Positions 17,536-25,084 of a DNA stretch of 60,375 bases are shown one piece after another (positions within the stretch are counted from its first letter, which is position 1; every line of letters begins with the position of its first letter). Position numbers and translations under genes: made by a program. The notes beneath the pieces are model-generated. The model was given only the letters and a program-made list of their open reading frames with translations. It searched no databases and was not told where the DNA came from. Origin of the DNA: an uncultured Pseudomonadota bacterium (GTDB taxonomy: Bacteria > Myxococcota_A > UBA796 > SXON01); the NCBI GenBank assembly GCA_903900265.1, contig CAIUMM010000176.1, positions 1-60,375 on the forward strand. Direction: 5' to 3'.

Positions 17536-18422
17536 GCGGCGATCATGGCCACGCAGATGGCCACCACAATCCCATCCCTGGTTACCTCGCGGTCTTCGGG
17601 TTCCTGTTTGCGGTAACGGCGTTCGAGCTGCTCCCCTTGTTTGGAGTTCTTGACTTGCCTGCGCCGCTCTTGTTGGGGCTGTCGGCCGTCAAGTTCGTCG
17701 TAGTCGTCCTGTTCTTCATGCATCTGTATGGCGACAAGGCGATCAACAACCGCCTGTTCTTCATTCCCATGGTGATGGCGAGCGCGACCGTCGGCGTGTT
17801 GATGTTGTTTGCGGGCACGTGGACGCTGCAGTGGCCGGTTCGTACGCACCACGACCATGCTACCGGTGAGATCACGGAGGTGCGTGACAGCGAGGAAGTG
17901 GTCAAGCGCTACCGCGGGCGTTGGCAGGGGAACTGCAACGCGTGGGTGGAGAGCAGCGTCACGGGCAACACCTACTGTGCTTCTCCAATCGAGCCGTACT
18001 CCACGCTGCCCGCTTATGACGCGCTGAAGGTGACGGTCGCGGCTGCGGATCCTGCCTTTGACGGTTGGGATGCCAAGTCGGCGGATGACAAGAAGGCGCT
18101 CCTCATGAAGAAGGGCGAAGAAGTCTACGGTGGCAAGTGCGCAGCATGTCATCAGGCCAACGGTGCTGGTCTCGCTGGGGTTTTCCCCCCGCTTGCAGGT
18201 GACCCGGTCGCGAACGGTGGCCCGGCGGCTGAGCACATCACGACCGTGTTGAAGGGCTTGAACGGGAAGACCATCAACGGCGTCTCCTACGCCGCTGCGA
18301 TGCAGTCCTGGTCCTCTGTTCTGAATGATCAGGAGATCGCTTCGGTCGTGACGTACGAGCGCAACTCGTGGGGCAACAACGGCGGGGTCGTCGAGCCCGC
18401 ACAGGTGACGGCGCTCCGTTAG
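17532..18422 (+). CDS. oxidase subunit IV fused to a cytochrome c domain
   Basis: 296 residues. The N-terminus is His-rich (SGDHGHADGHH) and the next about 90 residues contain three membrane helices typical of the bacterial subunit IV (CtaF/CyoD-like): LAVFGFLFAVTAFELL, LGLSAVKFVVVVLFFMHLYG and FIPMVMASATVGVLMLF. A periplasmic linker with two Cys (CNAWVES...YC) follows. The C-terminal about 100 residues are a class I cytochrome c with CAACH (about residue 204) and a Met near the end (AAMQSW). Fusing a cytochrome to subunit IV, when subunit II already has one, is unusual. The start overlaps the ctaE stop as ATGA. Confidence 0.85.
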   Translation: MSGDHGHADGHHNPIPGYLAVFGFLFAVTAFELLPLFGVLDLPAPLLLGLSAVKFVVVVLFFMHLYGDKAINNRLFFIPMVMASATVGVLMLFAGTWTLQWPVRTHHDHATGEITEVRDSEEVVKRYRGRWQGNCNAWVESSVTGNTYCASPIEPYSTLPAYDALKVTVAAADPAFDGWDAKSADDKKALLMKKGEEVYGGKCAACHQANGAGLAGVFPPLAGDPVANGGPAAEHITTVLKGLNGKTINGVSYAAAMQSWSSVLNDQEIASVVTYERNSWGNNGGVVEPAQVTALR

Positions 18423-18437
18423 GAGGCCGCGCGCGCC

Positions 18438-19367
18438 ATGGGCACCTTCCTCCTCGGTGTAGCTGCTGCTTACGCTCACACCGGGGTGGTTTTGCCTTGG
18501 GACACGTCCGAGTTTGACTACGCCACGGCGCCGCCCGACGCATGGAAGGTTTTGGACCTCCATGTGTCCGTTGTGCTTGGGATACTCGCCTTTTGTTGGG
18601 CCTACTATCAGGCGATGAACAGCTGGCGTGTACGCTACGGTTGGTCCGAGGTGACCGGAGAGCGATGGAGGCAGGTGTGCTTTTATCTTGGTCAGTTTGT
18701 GCTGTTTTGCAGCCTGAACGGTCCTATCCATCACTTGTCTGACTACTACCTGTTCTCCGGGCACATGATTCAGCATTTGATGCTGAACTTGGTTTGGGCA
18801 CCTTTGACGGTGCTCGGCCTCCCTTCTTGGCTTGTGGAGTCCGCGCTCTCCGTGCGTTGGCTCCGATCGGTGTCTGACTTCTTCGGGAAGCTGCCGGTCA
18901 AGTTCCTCGCGTACAATGGTGTGCTCTACTTCTGGCACATCCCGTACATGTACGACCTCGCGTTGAGAGAGCACAACTGGCACATCGTCGAGCACCTCGG
19001 CTTCATGTCCACCTCGGTGATCGCGTGGTTCGGGTTGCTCTGCTCCGCGCCGAGCTTGCCGAAGAGCCACCGCTTTTCCCAGCTCCTCTTCCTGTTCGTG
19101 ATGACCCTGCCGATGAAGCTGCTTGGCGCGATCATCACCTTGGCAGATGAACCGATCTACCAGGGGTATTTGAAGGCGCCGCGCATTTGGGGCATCACCC
19201 CGATGCTCGACCAGTCCTATGGTGGCTTGCTGATGTGGCTCCCCGGCGGTTTGGTGATTTGGAGCAGCATGATCTACGTGTTCGTTCAGTGGATCAAGGA
19301 GGAGCGGGCATCGCAGGCCAGCGAGATCGCCGCGCTTCAGGCGTCTACGCCGGGATCAACCCCGTGA
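18438..19367 (+). CDS. ctaG: CtaG-like (caa3-type) cytochrome oxidase assembly protein
   Basis: A 309-residue integral membrane protein of the caa3_CtaG family (DUF1404-like), unrelated to the copper chaperone Cox11 that shares the name. It is thought to help form the CuB or CuA centre of caa3 oxidases. Seven or so helices are visible. Family features include His/Met-rich loops: HHLSDYYLFSGHMIQHLML, WHIPYMYDLALREHNWHIVEH, and MTLPMKLLGAIITLAD. The N-terminus GTFLLGVAAAYAHTG resembles a short signal. It ends with GTGA overlapping the next gene. The position after subunit IV fits an operon order of catalytic subunits first, then assembly. Confidence 0.85.
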   Translation: MGTFLLGVAAAYAHTGVVLPWDTSEFDYATAPPDAWKVLDLHVSVVLGILAFCWAYYQAMNSWRVRYGWSEVTGERWRQVCFYLGQFVLFCSLNGPIHHLSDYYLFSGHMIQHLMLNLVWAPLTVLGLPSWLVESALSVRWLRSVSDFFGKLPVKFLAYNGVLYFWHIPYMYDLALREHNWHIVEHLGFMSTSVIAWFGLLCSAPSLPKSHRFSQLLFLFVMTLPMKLLGAIITLADEPIYQGYLKAPRIWGITPMLDQSYGGLLMWLPGGLVIWSSMIYVFVQWIKEERASQASEIAALQASTPGSTP

Positions 19368-19816
19368 GCCTGCATCTTCTCGCGGTGATGTTGGGCTGCG
19401 GGGAGGCCCCGTCGGAGGCGGTTGGCACGCCCGCTGCGGTTGAGGTTGGCCTGCCGACGCGCGCGGGCCTGTACCGGCTTCAGTGGTCGTCGGACCCGTC
19501 GCCGGTGCCGTTCAATACGCTGTTTGCGGTGAAGACGGTGCTGTTATCTGCGTCGGGCGCGCCCGTGCAGGCGGGCACCGTCGTGGTGGACGCCCGGATG
19601 CCGCAGCATGGGCACGGCATGCCGACGCACCCGGTCGCTGAGCCCGGCGTGTGTACCCCGCCTGCAGCGGACGGCGGCGCTGAGGTCTGCACGCATCCCG
19701 ATGGCGTTTACACGATGAGCGGCATGAAGATGCACATGCAGGGAGAGTGGGTCATTCACTTCGACGTCACCGGCCCGGCTGGTAACGACAGTTTGGATGT
19801 ACATTACACTCTCTGA
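19364..19816 (+). CDS. YtkA/FixH-like small lipoprotein
   Basis: A 150-residue protein with a very short hydrophobic start ending in LAVMLGC, a lipobox-like sequence. The body is an all-beta domain reminiscent of the YtkA-like family (PF13115): PAAVEVGLPTRAGLYRLQW, VVVDARMPQHGHGMPTHP (His/Met rich) and GMKMHMQGEWVIHFDV. The MxHGHGM and MKMHM clusters suggest copper binding, which would fit metal delivery to the oxidase, but this is inference. The GTG start overlaps the upstream stop (GTGA). The 3' end overlaps the open frame of the peroxidase gene. Confidence 0.7.
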   Translation: MSLHLLAVMLGCGEAPSEAVGTPAAVEVGLPTRAGLYRLQWSSDPSPVPFNTLFAVKTVLLSASGAPVQAGTVVVDARMPQHGHGMPTHPVAEPGVCTPPAADGGAEVCTHPDGVYTMSGMKMHMQGEWVIHFDVTGPAGNDSLDVHYTL

Positions 19817-19832
19817 ATGTGGGCGAAGGTCG

Positions 19833-20933
19833 ATGGCTGGCTTGCTGGCCCTGGTGCTCTGCGGGTGTGATCAGGCGCAGCTCGACGAACGGCAGATGAG
19901 CGTCGTGCAGACGCTCTCCCCCATCCCTGAGCCGGTCGCTCGGGAGTCCAATCGCGTGGCGGATCGTGCGGATGCTGCGGCGTTCGGCGCGGTGCTCTTC
20001 TCGGATGCTGGATTTTCTAAGGGCGGCAGCCACTCTTGCGCAACGTGCCACGATCCGGCTCGGCACTTCACGGACGGAAAGCGTGTGGCGACGGCGCTGG
20101 GGGAGGGGACCCGCAACGTGCCTACAATAGAGACCGTCGCTTGGCAGAGCTGGTTTTATTGGGACGGGCGTGCGGACTCGGGCTGGGCTCAGGCGAGGGG
20201 GCCGCTGCTCAACCCCATCGAGATGGGATCAACCCCGGCGCAGGTGCGGCAGCACGTGTTGGACGTGCATCAAGACCGGTTCGAAGCTGTTTTTGGTCCA
20301 GTCCCCGAAGATCCGGAGGATGTCGTCGCGCTCGTCGGGAAGGCGCTCGAGGCCTTTGAGCGCACGGTGACGCCCGGCGCTGCGCGCTTTGACCGGTACG
20401 TGGCGGAGGTGCGTCAGAACGGAAGCTCAGACCTTCTGAATGAATCCGAAGCGCGAGGCTTGAAGCGATTTCTGAGCGATGGGTGCGTAAACTGTCATAA
20501 TGGCCCTCTTTTTACGGACCACAGCTTTCACAATATCGGGGTTCCTCAGGTCGCGAAGGGCGGGCTGGATGTGGGGCGTGCGATTGGGGCGGTGGACGTG
20601 TTGGAGGACCCCTCCAACTGCCTTGGCGCTCGGTCCGACTCCAAAGATTGTCCCGAGCTTCGGTATTTGGACCCGTCTTTTCCCGACTGGCCGCTCGCGT
20701 TCAAGACACCGAGCCTGCGAAACCTGAGCCACACCGCGCCGTACATGCACGACGGCTCGATCGCCACGCTGGACGGCGTGTTGGTGTTCTACAGCGAGCT
20801 GCCAGGCACGCCGCTGGCGGGCCACCGCGAGCTGACCTTGGAGCCGTTGCATCTGTCGGACGGACAGCGCGCGGACCTGATCGCCTTTCTCAAGACGCTC
20901 GACGCTGAGGCAGACTCCGGTACCACACGTTAG
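19833..20933 (+). CDS. di-heme cytochrome c peroxidase / MauG-family lipoprotein
   Basis: A 366-residue periplasmic c-type cytochrome of the CcpA/MauG group. There are two CxxCH motifs: SCATCHDP (about residue 68) and CVNCHNGP (about 220). Sequences typical of this family are seen: FYWDGRADSGWAQARGPLLNPIEMG and FKTPSLRNLSHTAPYMHDGSIATL. The start ATG at 19833 has GAAGG 5 bases upstream and gives a lipobox (LALVLCGC). An alternative ATG at 19797 lies inside the upstream gene. It could detoxify H2O2, reduced by cytochrome c, or act as a MauG-like oxidase. Proximity to the cox operon suggests use of the same cytochrome pool. Confidence 0.88.
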   Translation: MAGLLALVLCGCDQAQLDERQMSVVQTLSPIPEPVARESNRVADRADAAAFGAVLFSDAGFSKGGSHSCATCHDPARHFTDGKRVATALGEGTRNVPTIETVAWQSWFYWDGRADSGWAQARGPLLNPIEMGSTPAQVRQHVLDVHQDRFEAVFGPVPEDPEDVVALVGKALEAFERTVTPGAARFDRYVAEVRQNGSSDLLNESEARGLKRFLSDGCVNCHNGPLFTDHSFHNIGVPQVAKGGLDVGRAIGAVDVLEDPSNCLGARSDSKDCPELRYLDPSFPDWPLAFKTPSLRNLSHTAPYMHDGSIATLDGVLVFYSELPGTPLAGHRELTLEPLHLSDGQRADLIAFLKTLDAEADSGTTR

Positions 20934-20957
20934 GCAACTGCACGCTGTCGAGGCCCT

Positions 20958-21308
20958 ATGCTCATCTTTGCCCTGTTTGCCTGTGTAACCGCCGAAAATT
21001 TCGCTTCCAAGACGGATGCGGTGCTGTGCCAACGCACGGAAGAATGTGACAAGGGGGCTTTTGAGGGCCGTTGGTCGGATCAGGGCGAGTGCCGGGACGA
21101 CCTGGACCAGCAGTATGACGAGACCATGTCGTGCTACCTCGACAACTGCACCTTCGATGAAGCCGAGGCCAACGACTGTCTGAAGGCGATGCGCACATCC
21201 ACCTGCGACGACTTTACGAGCGCGGACTACGCCTCGGACTGCGACAACGTTTGGCAGGAGTGCGACATGGTGGACCTCGCGTTGTGCATCGTCGGCGTGG
21301 CAGCGTAG
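20958..21308 (+). CDS. ten-cysteine small lipoprotein, paralogue A
   Basis: A 116-residue protein of unknown family. It starts with a nine-residue stretch MLIFALFAC that resembles a minimal lipoprotein signal. After it come ten cysteines, spaced almost identically to those of the next gene: Cys at LCQ, EECDKGAF, GECRDDLD, MSC, DNCTFD, NDCLK, STCDD, SDCD, QECD and ALC. The cysteines probably form five disulfides in the periplasm or at the cell surface. GAGG lies just upstream of the ATG. No catalytic motif is seen. The two paralogues are five bases apart. Confidence 0.7.
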   Translation: MLIFALFACVTAENFASKTDAVLCQRTEECDKGAFEGRWSDQGECRDDLDQQYDETMSCYLDNCTFDEAEANDCLKAMRTSTCDDFTSADYASDCDNVWQECDMVDLALCIVGVAA

Positions 21309-21313
21309 GCTGT

Positions 21314-21688
21314 ATGGCTGCGGTCTGGCGAATGGGCGCGCTGGGCTTCTTGGCCCTGTCCGGGTGCGCGAGCTCGCTTGGATTTGGCCAGGAGTTCGAC
21401 AAGCTGAAGTGTGAGCGCCAGTTTGAGTGCTCGCAGGGCGCCTTTGATGCGGTCTACACCGACGTCGGAGCATGTCGCGACGAGCTCGATGCGATGTCCG
21501 CGGACTACTACATCTGCGCTTCCGAGAATTGCAGCTACGACGGCTCTCAGGCCCGCGCGTGCTTGCACGACGTACGCTCGGGGACCTGCGACGAGATCGT
21601 GAATGGCACCGCTTGGGCCAATTGCAACCCGGCCGATGTGTTTGTCGCGTGTGACGCGCTCGCGCTCGCCAAATGCCTCGGAGGCTGA
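21314..21688 (+). CDS. ten-cysteine small lipoprotein, paralogue B
   Basis: A 124-residue homologue of the preceding protein, with the shared pattern C-x5-EC-x-G-x-F and TCDE or TCDD in the second half. It has a longer, more ordinary signal (MAAVWRMGALGFLALSGC) with a lipobox. The ten cysteines are conserved in number and order. I chose the ATG at 21314, five bases after the upstream stop; the frame extends further back to a TTG at 21251, but only by reading the previous gene out of frame. Function unknown; tandem duplication is evident. Confidence 0.75.
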   Translation: MAAVWRMGALGFLALSGCASSLGFGQEFDKLKCERQFECSQGAFDAVYTDVGACRDELDAMSADYYICASENCSYDGSQARACLHDVRSGTCDEIVNGTAWANCNPADVFVACDALALAKCLGG

Positions 21689-21690
21689 AC

Positions 21691-22794
21691 ATGCCGGAAT
21701 CCTTCGCCCCGTCCTCCACTGCGGGCTCCACGGTGGACTCCGCCCAGACCGGGATCGCCTCTCGTAAGTCGGACCACATCGCATTGTGCGTCGATGGCGA
21801 TGTCGGCTTTGAGCACAAGACCACCTTGTTTGACGATGTCGAGCTCGTCCATGACGCGCTGCCGGAGCTCTCTCTCGACGACATTCAACTCCAGACCACG
21901 TTTGCAGGCCGCTCGCTGATGGCGCCGTTGATCATCGCCGCGATGACCGGCGGGACCGCAGAGGCCACCGCGATCAACCGTGAACTTGCCGCCGCGGCCC
22001 AGCGGTTTGGGCTGGGCTTCGCGTTTGGAAGCCAGCGGCCGCTGCTCGTTCGAGGCATCCGTGATGGCTACTTCATCCGCGACGTCGCCCCGGATGCGCT
22101 GGTGCTGGGAAACATCGGCGTCGTACAAGCGCGGGACACGCTCGAGAGCAGCGGCGTCGGGCCGCTGCGCGAGCTCGTGCGGAGCACGGGGTGTGATGCG
22201 CTCTGCGTGCACCTCAACCCTGCGATGGAGGTCGTGCAACCCGGCGGGGACCGTGATTTTCGCGGTGGCATCGAGACGATCCGGCGGCTGATCGGGGAGC
22301 TCGACTGCACGATCATCGTCAAGGAGACCGGCTGCGGCTTGTCGCGGCGGGTGGGCGAGCGGCTGCGCGCGATCGGCGTCACGCATGTCGACACCTCGGG
22401 AGCGGGGGGCACCAGCTGGGTCGCTGTGGAGCTCGCCCGGGCTCGCGTCGCAGGGACGGCTGAAGAGCAGGCCCTTGGCGCCCGCTACCGCGATTGGGGC
22501 ATCCCCACCGCCGCGAGCGTGATGCAACTGTCCGGCTTAGGGCTCTCGATCTGCGCGACCGGCGGCGTGGCCAACGGCCTCGACATCGCCAAGGCGCTGG
22601 CGCTCGGCGCCACGGTTGGCGGGATCGCTCGCCCGTTCCTTCAAGCTCAGGCCCGCGGCCAGTTGGTGCAGGCCATCGAGACCGTCCTCGAAGAGCTGCG
22701 TGTGGCGTGTTTGCTCACGGGATCAGCGACTGTGCAGGATCTTCGCTCGGTTCCCCGCGTGATCGGTGGGCGATTGCGGGCGTGGAACAACTGA
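21691..22794 (+). CDS. fni: type 2 isopentenyl-diphosphate delta-isomerase
   Basis: A 367-residue FMN- and NADPH-dependent enzyme that interconverts isopentenyl and dimethylallyl diphosphate for isoprenoid synthesis. The N-terminal RKSDHIALC is the diagnostic substrate-binding motif. MAPLIIAAMTGGT, HLNPAME, KETGCG and the flavin-binding VDTSGAGGT follow in order, and the C-terminal phosphate loop GGVANGLDIAKALALGA is present. A GGAGG Shine-Dalgarno stands about 7 bases upstream of ATG 21691. It is on the same strand as the cox block. Heme A and quinones both need prenyl groups, so proximity could be meaningful, but this is inference. Confidence 0.92.
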   Translation: MPESFAPSSTAGSTVDSAQTGIASRKSDHIALCVDGDVGFEHKTTLFDDVELVHDALPELSLDDIQLQTTFAGRSLMAPLIIAAMTGGTAEATAINRELAAAAQRFGLGFAFGSQRPLLVRGIRDGYFIRDVAPDALVLGNIGVVQARDTLESSGVGPLRELVRSTGCDALCVHLNPAMEVVQPGGDRDFRGGIETIRRLIGELDCTIIVKETGCGLSRRVGERLRAIGVTHVDTSGAGGTSWVAVELARARVAGTAEEQALGARYRDWGIPTAASVMQLSGLGLSICATGGVANGLDIAKALALGATVGGIARPFLQAQARGQLVQAIETVLEELRVACLLTGSATVQDLRSVPRVIGGRLRAWNN

Positions 22795-23374
22795 ATACGG
22801 TTTGAGCGACACGCACGGTATGCGCTGTGAGTCGTGTGTTAGCAGGATTTGGTGAAGTGGGATCGGCTCGTTCTGTTTGCCTCGGGGCTTGCCTTGGTTG
22901 GTTTCCTGTCGGTTGGCTACGTGCTGCGTCCCGGGAGCGCATCGCTTGGAGAGCGGGTCTCGCGCCCGCCGAATGTGCTGGTGATCGACATCGACACCCT
23001 CTCCTATGATCACGTCGGGGTGCAGAAGAACGGAGTGACCACCACGCCGCACATCGACGCGCTGGCCGAACGAGGCGTACGGTTCACCCACGCGTTCTCC
23101 CACAGCGGGTGGACCTTGCCCGCGCTCTCTGCCTCCTTCAGCGGTCGCCTGCCGATTCCGGTGCGGCTGGAGGGAGGAGGCAACTCTTGGCGCCAACGCG
23201 GGACCCGCGATTTTGCCGAGATCTTGAGCTACTACGGGTACCACAACACCGCGTTCTGGGGCAGCACCTTGATGCGGGAGATGGCGCCGTCCATGTCCTC
23301 GGGCTTTGCCGATCACTTCGCGGTTCGGAGTGCCGTGGGGTCGGCGTCGGGAAGCTCCACGCCGTTCAGTCCGC

Positions 23375-23382
23375 CTACCCAG
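23375..23382. repeat. left target-site duplication (CTACCCAG)
   Basis: The 8-bp sequence CTACCCAG occurs immediately before the left inverted repeat and again right after the right one (25077-25084). Bases at the boundary are ambiguous because the repeats could also be read as 19 bp with a 4-bp duplication; both readings restore the frame. Confidence 0.85.
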
Positions 23383-23399
23383 TTCCCACCCGGAAACCC
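23383..23399. repeat. left terminal inverted repeat, 17 bp
   Basis: TTCCCACCCGGAAACCC, the exact reverse complement of 25060-25076. Identity ends at 23400. Confidence 0.9.
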
Positions 23400-23522
23400 A
23401 ACAGCCGAGCTTCGCCCAATAGTTTTTTGATGTCTCCCCTGGAATTTGTTTCGCATCGTGTTAGTCTGAATCGAGAATCCCCTGCCTTGTTCCTCGATTA
23501 GCCCTTCCGTGAGACCCGAAAA

Positions 23523-24869
23523 ATGCGCAGTCCTCGTCGCCACCAGATGCCGCTTTCCGCCCCCACCAGCAAGCATCCGAGGGCCCAGGAGCTGATCGAC
23601 ATCGACCGCATTCTGGAAGCTACCCCGGCGCTCGCCACGCTGGTAGCCGCCGACCTTCCGCACACAAGTGGGGTGTCCACTGAGAACGGGCGACCGGGGA
23701 TGACCGGGGACCAGGTGCTTCGCGCGTCGGTCGTCAAGTCGCTGGAAGGGGCGACCTACGAGGAGCTGGAGTTCCACCTGGATGACTCGCACGCCTACCG
23801 CTGGTTCTGTCAGGTTGCGTGGGGAGAAGAAGCCCCGTCGGCCTCCACCCTTCAGGAGAATATCCGGAGGGTGACGCCGGATACGTGGGCCGCAGTCACT
23901 TCGGCACTGGTGGGGAAGGCGGTGGAGTTGGGCGTGGAGACCGGCGAGAAGACCCGGATCGACTGCACCGTCACCAAGGGGAACATCCACCCACCGGACG
24001 ACGCTGGGCAACTCTACGATGTCGTCCGGGTGCTGGTTCGGCTGCTGCGGAAGGCGGAGAAGCTGCGGGCCGGCGTCGTCGTCCACAAACGGACCAAGCG
24101 CGCGAAGCGACGCCGCATGGAGACAATGGACAAGAAGAAAGACGAGCGAGAACCTGCGTACCGCGACCTCTTGAAGGTCACGGTCGAGGTCATCGGCTGG
24201 GCGCGCGCGGCGGTCGGGCTCCTCTGCGCAGGGGCGCTGCCGGGCGACTTCGCCACGCGCTTGTCCGCCGAGATCGCGCGGTACGCAGACCTCGGCGACC
24301 GCGTGGTCGATCAGACCAAACGCCGTGTTCTGGACAAAGAGAAGGTCCCCGCTGTGCAAAAGGTGCTGTCCATCTTCGAGCCGCACACCGACATCATCAT
24401 CAAGGACAGGCGCGAGACCCTCTTCGGTCACAAGCTGCTGCTCGGGACGGGAGTTCGTGGGGTCGTCCAATTCTGCACGGTGTTGAGGGGGAATCCGGCT
24501 GACAGCACGCTCGTCGGGCAGTCGCTCGACAGCGTCATCGCCGCAGTCGGCAGGGTCCCCAGACAGGCGGCGCTGGACGGCGGCTTCGCGTCGGTCGCCA
24601 ACCTGAAGCTCGCCAAGGCCAAGGGCATCAAGGACATCTGCTTCTCCAAACGTCGCGGGATGAAGGTGGCCGACATGGCCAAGAGCGACTGGGTCTACAG
24701 GAAGCTCTGGCGCTTCCGTGTCGGAGTAGAGGCGGGAATCTCCTGGCTCAAGCGGTGCTTTGGCCTTGGACGATGCAACTGGAAGGGTGAGGATGGCTTC
24801 CACGCGTACGTGCAGGCGGGCGTCGTCGCGTTCAACCTGTTGCTGATCGGGAGGCTGACGTCGGAGTAA
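23523..24869 (+). CDS. IS transposase (DDE type)
   Basis: A 448-residue transposase. A DDE triad can be proposed: Asp147 in TRIDCTV, Asp352 in ALDGGF and Glu403 in GVEAGISWLKR. The region EPHTDIIIKDRRETLFGHKL is typical of transposases in the ISNCY/IS1182-like groups. A basic stretch (KRTKRAKRRR) near residue 195 may contact DNA. There is no frameshift and no internal stop, so it should be active. The ATG follows a weak purine-rich stretch (GAGACCCGAA); ATG 23547 is an alternative. The family label is by recollection, not by search. Confidence 0.9.
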   Translation: MRSPRRHQMPLSAPTSKHPRAQELIDIDRILEATPALATLVAADLPHTSGVSTENGRPGMTGDQVLRASVVKSLEGATYEELEFHLDDSHAYRWFCQVAWGEEAPSASTLQENIRRVTPDTWAAVTSALVGKAVELGVETGEKTRIDCTVTKGNIHPPDDAGQLYDVVRVLVRLLRKAEKLRAGVVVHKRTKRAKRRRMETMDKKKDEREPAYRDLLKVTVEVIGWARAAVGLLCAGALPGDFATRLSAEIARYADLGDRVVDQTKRRVLDKEKVPAVQKVLSIFEPHTDIIIKDRRETLFGHKLLLGTGVRGVVQFCTVLRGNPADSTLVGQSLDSVIAAVGRVPRQAALDGGFASVANLKLAKAKGIKDICFSKRRGMKVADMAKSDWVYRKLWRFRVGVEAGISWLKRCFGLGRCNWKGEDGFHAYVQAGVVAFNLLLIGRLTSE

Positions 24870-25059
24870 GTCATCGTCCTCGATCCTTGACATCACCATG
24901 CACTCACGCGGTTGGATTGGCGGGCGGAGCCGCGTCCGGGCGGGCCCAGCAGACCCAACTCAAGCCCTGGGAGGCGTGGCCGGCGGCGGATCGGCGCGAC
25001 GTTTCGGTGGCCTGCCGCCGACCTTCGGGCCGGAATTGCGGGACTCGGCGGGGGATCGG

Positions 25060-25076
25060 GGGTTTCCGGGTGGGAA
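25060..25076. repeat. right terminal inverted repeat, 17 bp
   Basis: GGGTTTCCGGGTGGGAA, reverse complement of 23383-23399. Confidence 0.9.
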
Positions 25077-25084
25077 CTACCCAG
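25077..25084. repeat. right target-site duplication (CTACCCAG)
   Basis: Second copy of the 8-bp duplication flanking the insertion sequence. Codons ACC-CAG-CAG resume the sulfatase-like frame here. Confidence 0.85.

Larger units (their letters stand above)
22852..23430 (+). pseudogene. 5' fragment of a sulfatase-like hydrolase interrupted by an insertion sequence
   Basis: The N-terminal half of an alkaline-phosphatase-superfamily sulfatase-like protein. An N-terminal membrane anchor (LVLFASGLALVGFLSVGYVL) precedes PPNVLVIDIDTLSYDHVG, in which Asp residues should bind metal, and then TPHIDALAERGVRFTHAF, typical of sulfatases. The true gene ends at about 23382, where the insertion sequence begins; the remaining codons up to the stop at 23428-23430 are read from the element. 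GTG at 22852 is preferred, with AGGA upstream; TTG at 22849 is also possible. Removing the element and one copy of the 8-bp duplication joins this part in frame to the 3' fragment, giving about 530 residues. The active-site position is Thr, not Cys or Ser (WTLPALSAS). Confidence 0.85.
23383..25076 (+). mobile_element. complete insertion sequence, about 1.7 kb, DDE transposase, ISNCY-like
   Basis: The element is 1694 bp, bounded by perfect 17-bp inverted repeats and flanked by an 8-bp direct duplication, and carries one transposase gene. There are about 120 bp before the gene and about 190 bp after it. Insertion split the sulfatase-like gene. Intact ends and gene indicate a recent event. The family is a guess from the transposase: the D-C-T-V and S/N-I-H-P-P pattern recalls ISDol1/IS1202-like ISNCY elements. 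Confidence 0.9.

Noticed and set aside
24887..25076. N-terminal part of the long frame reaching into the sulfatase-like 3' fragment
   Set aside because: These codons belong to the insertion sequence and join in frame by chance; they are not sulfatase sequence.
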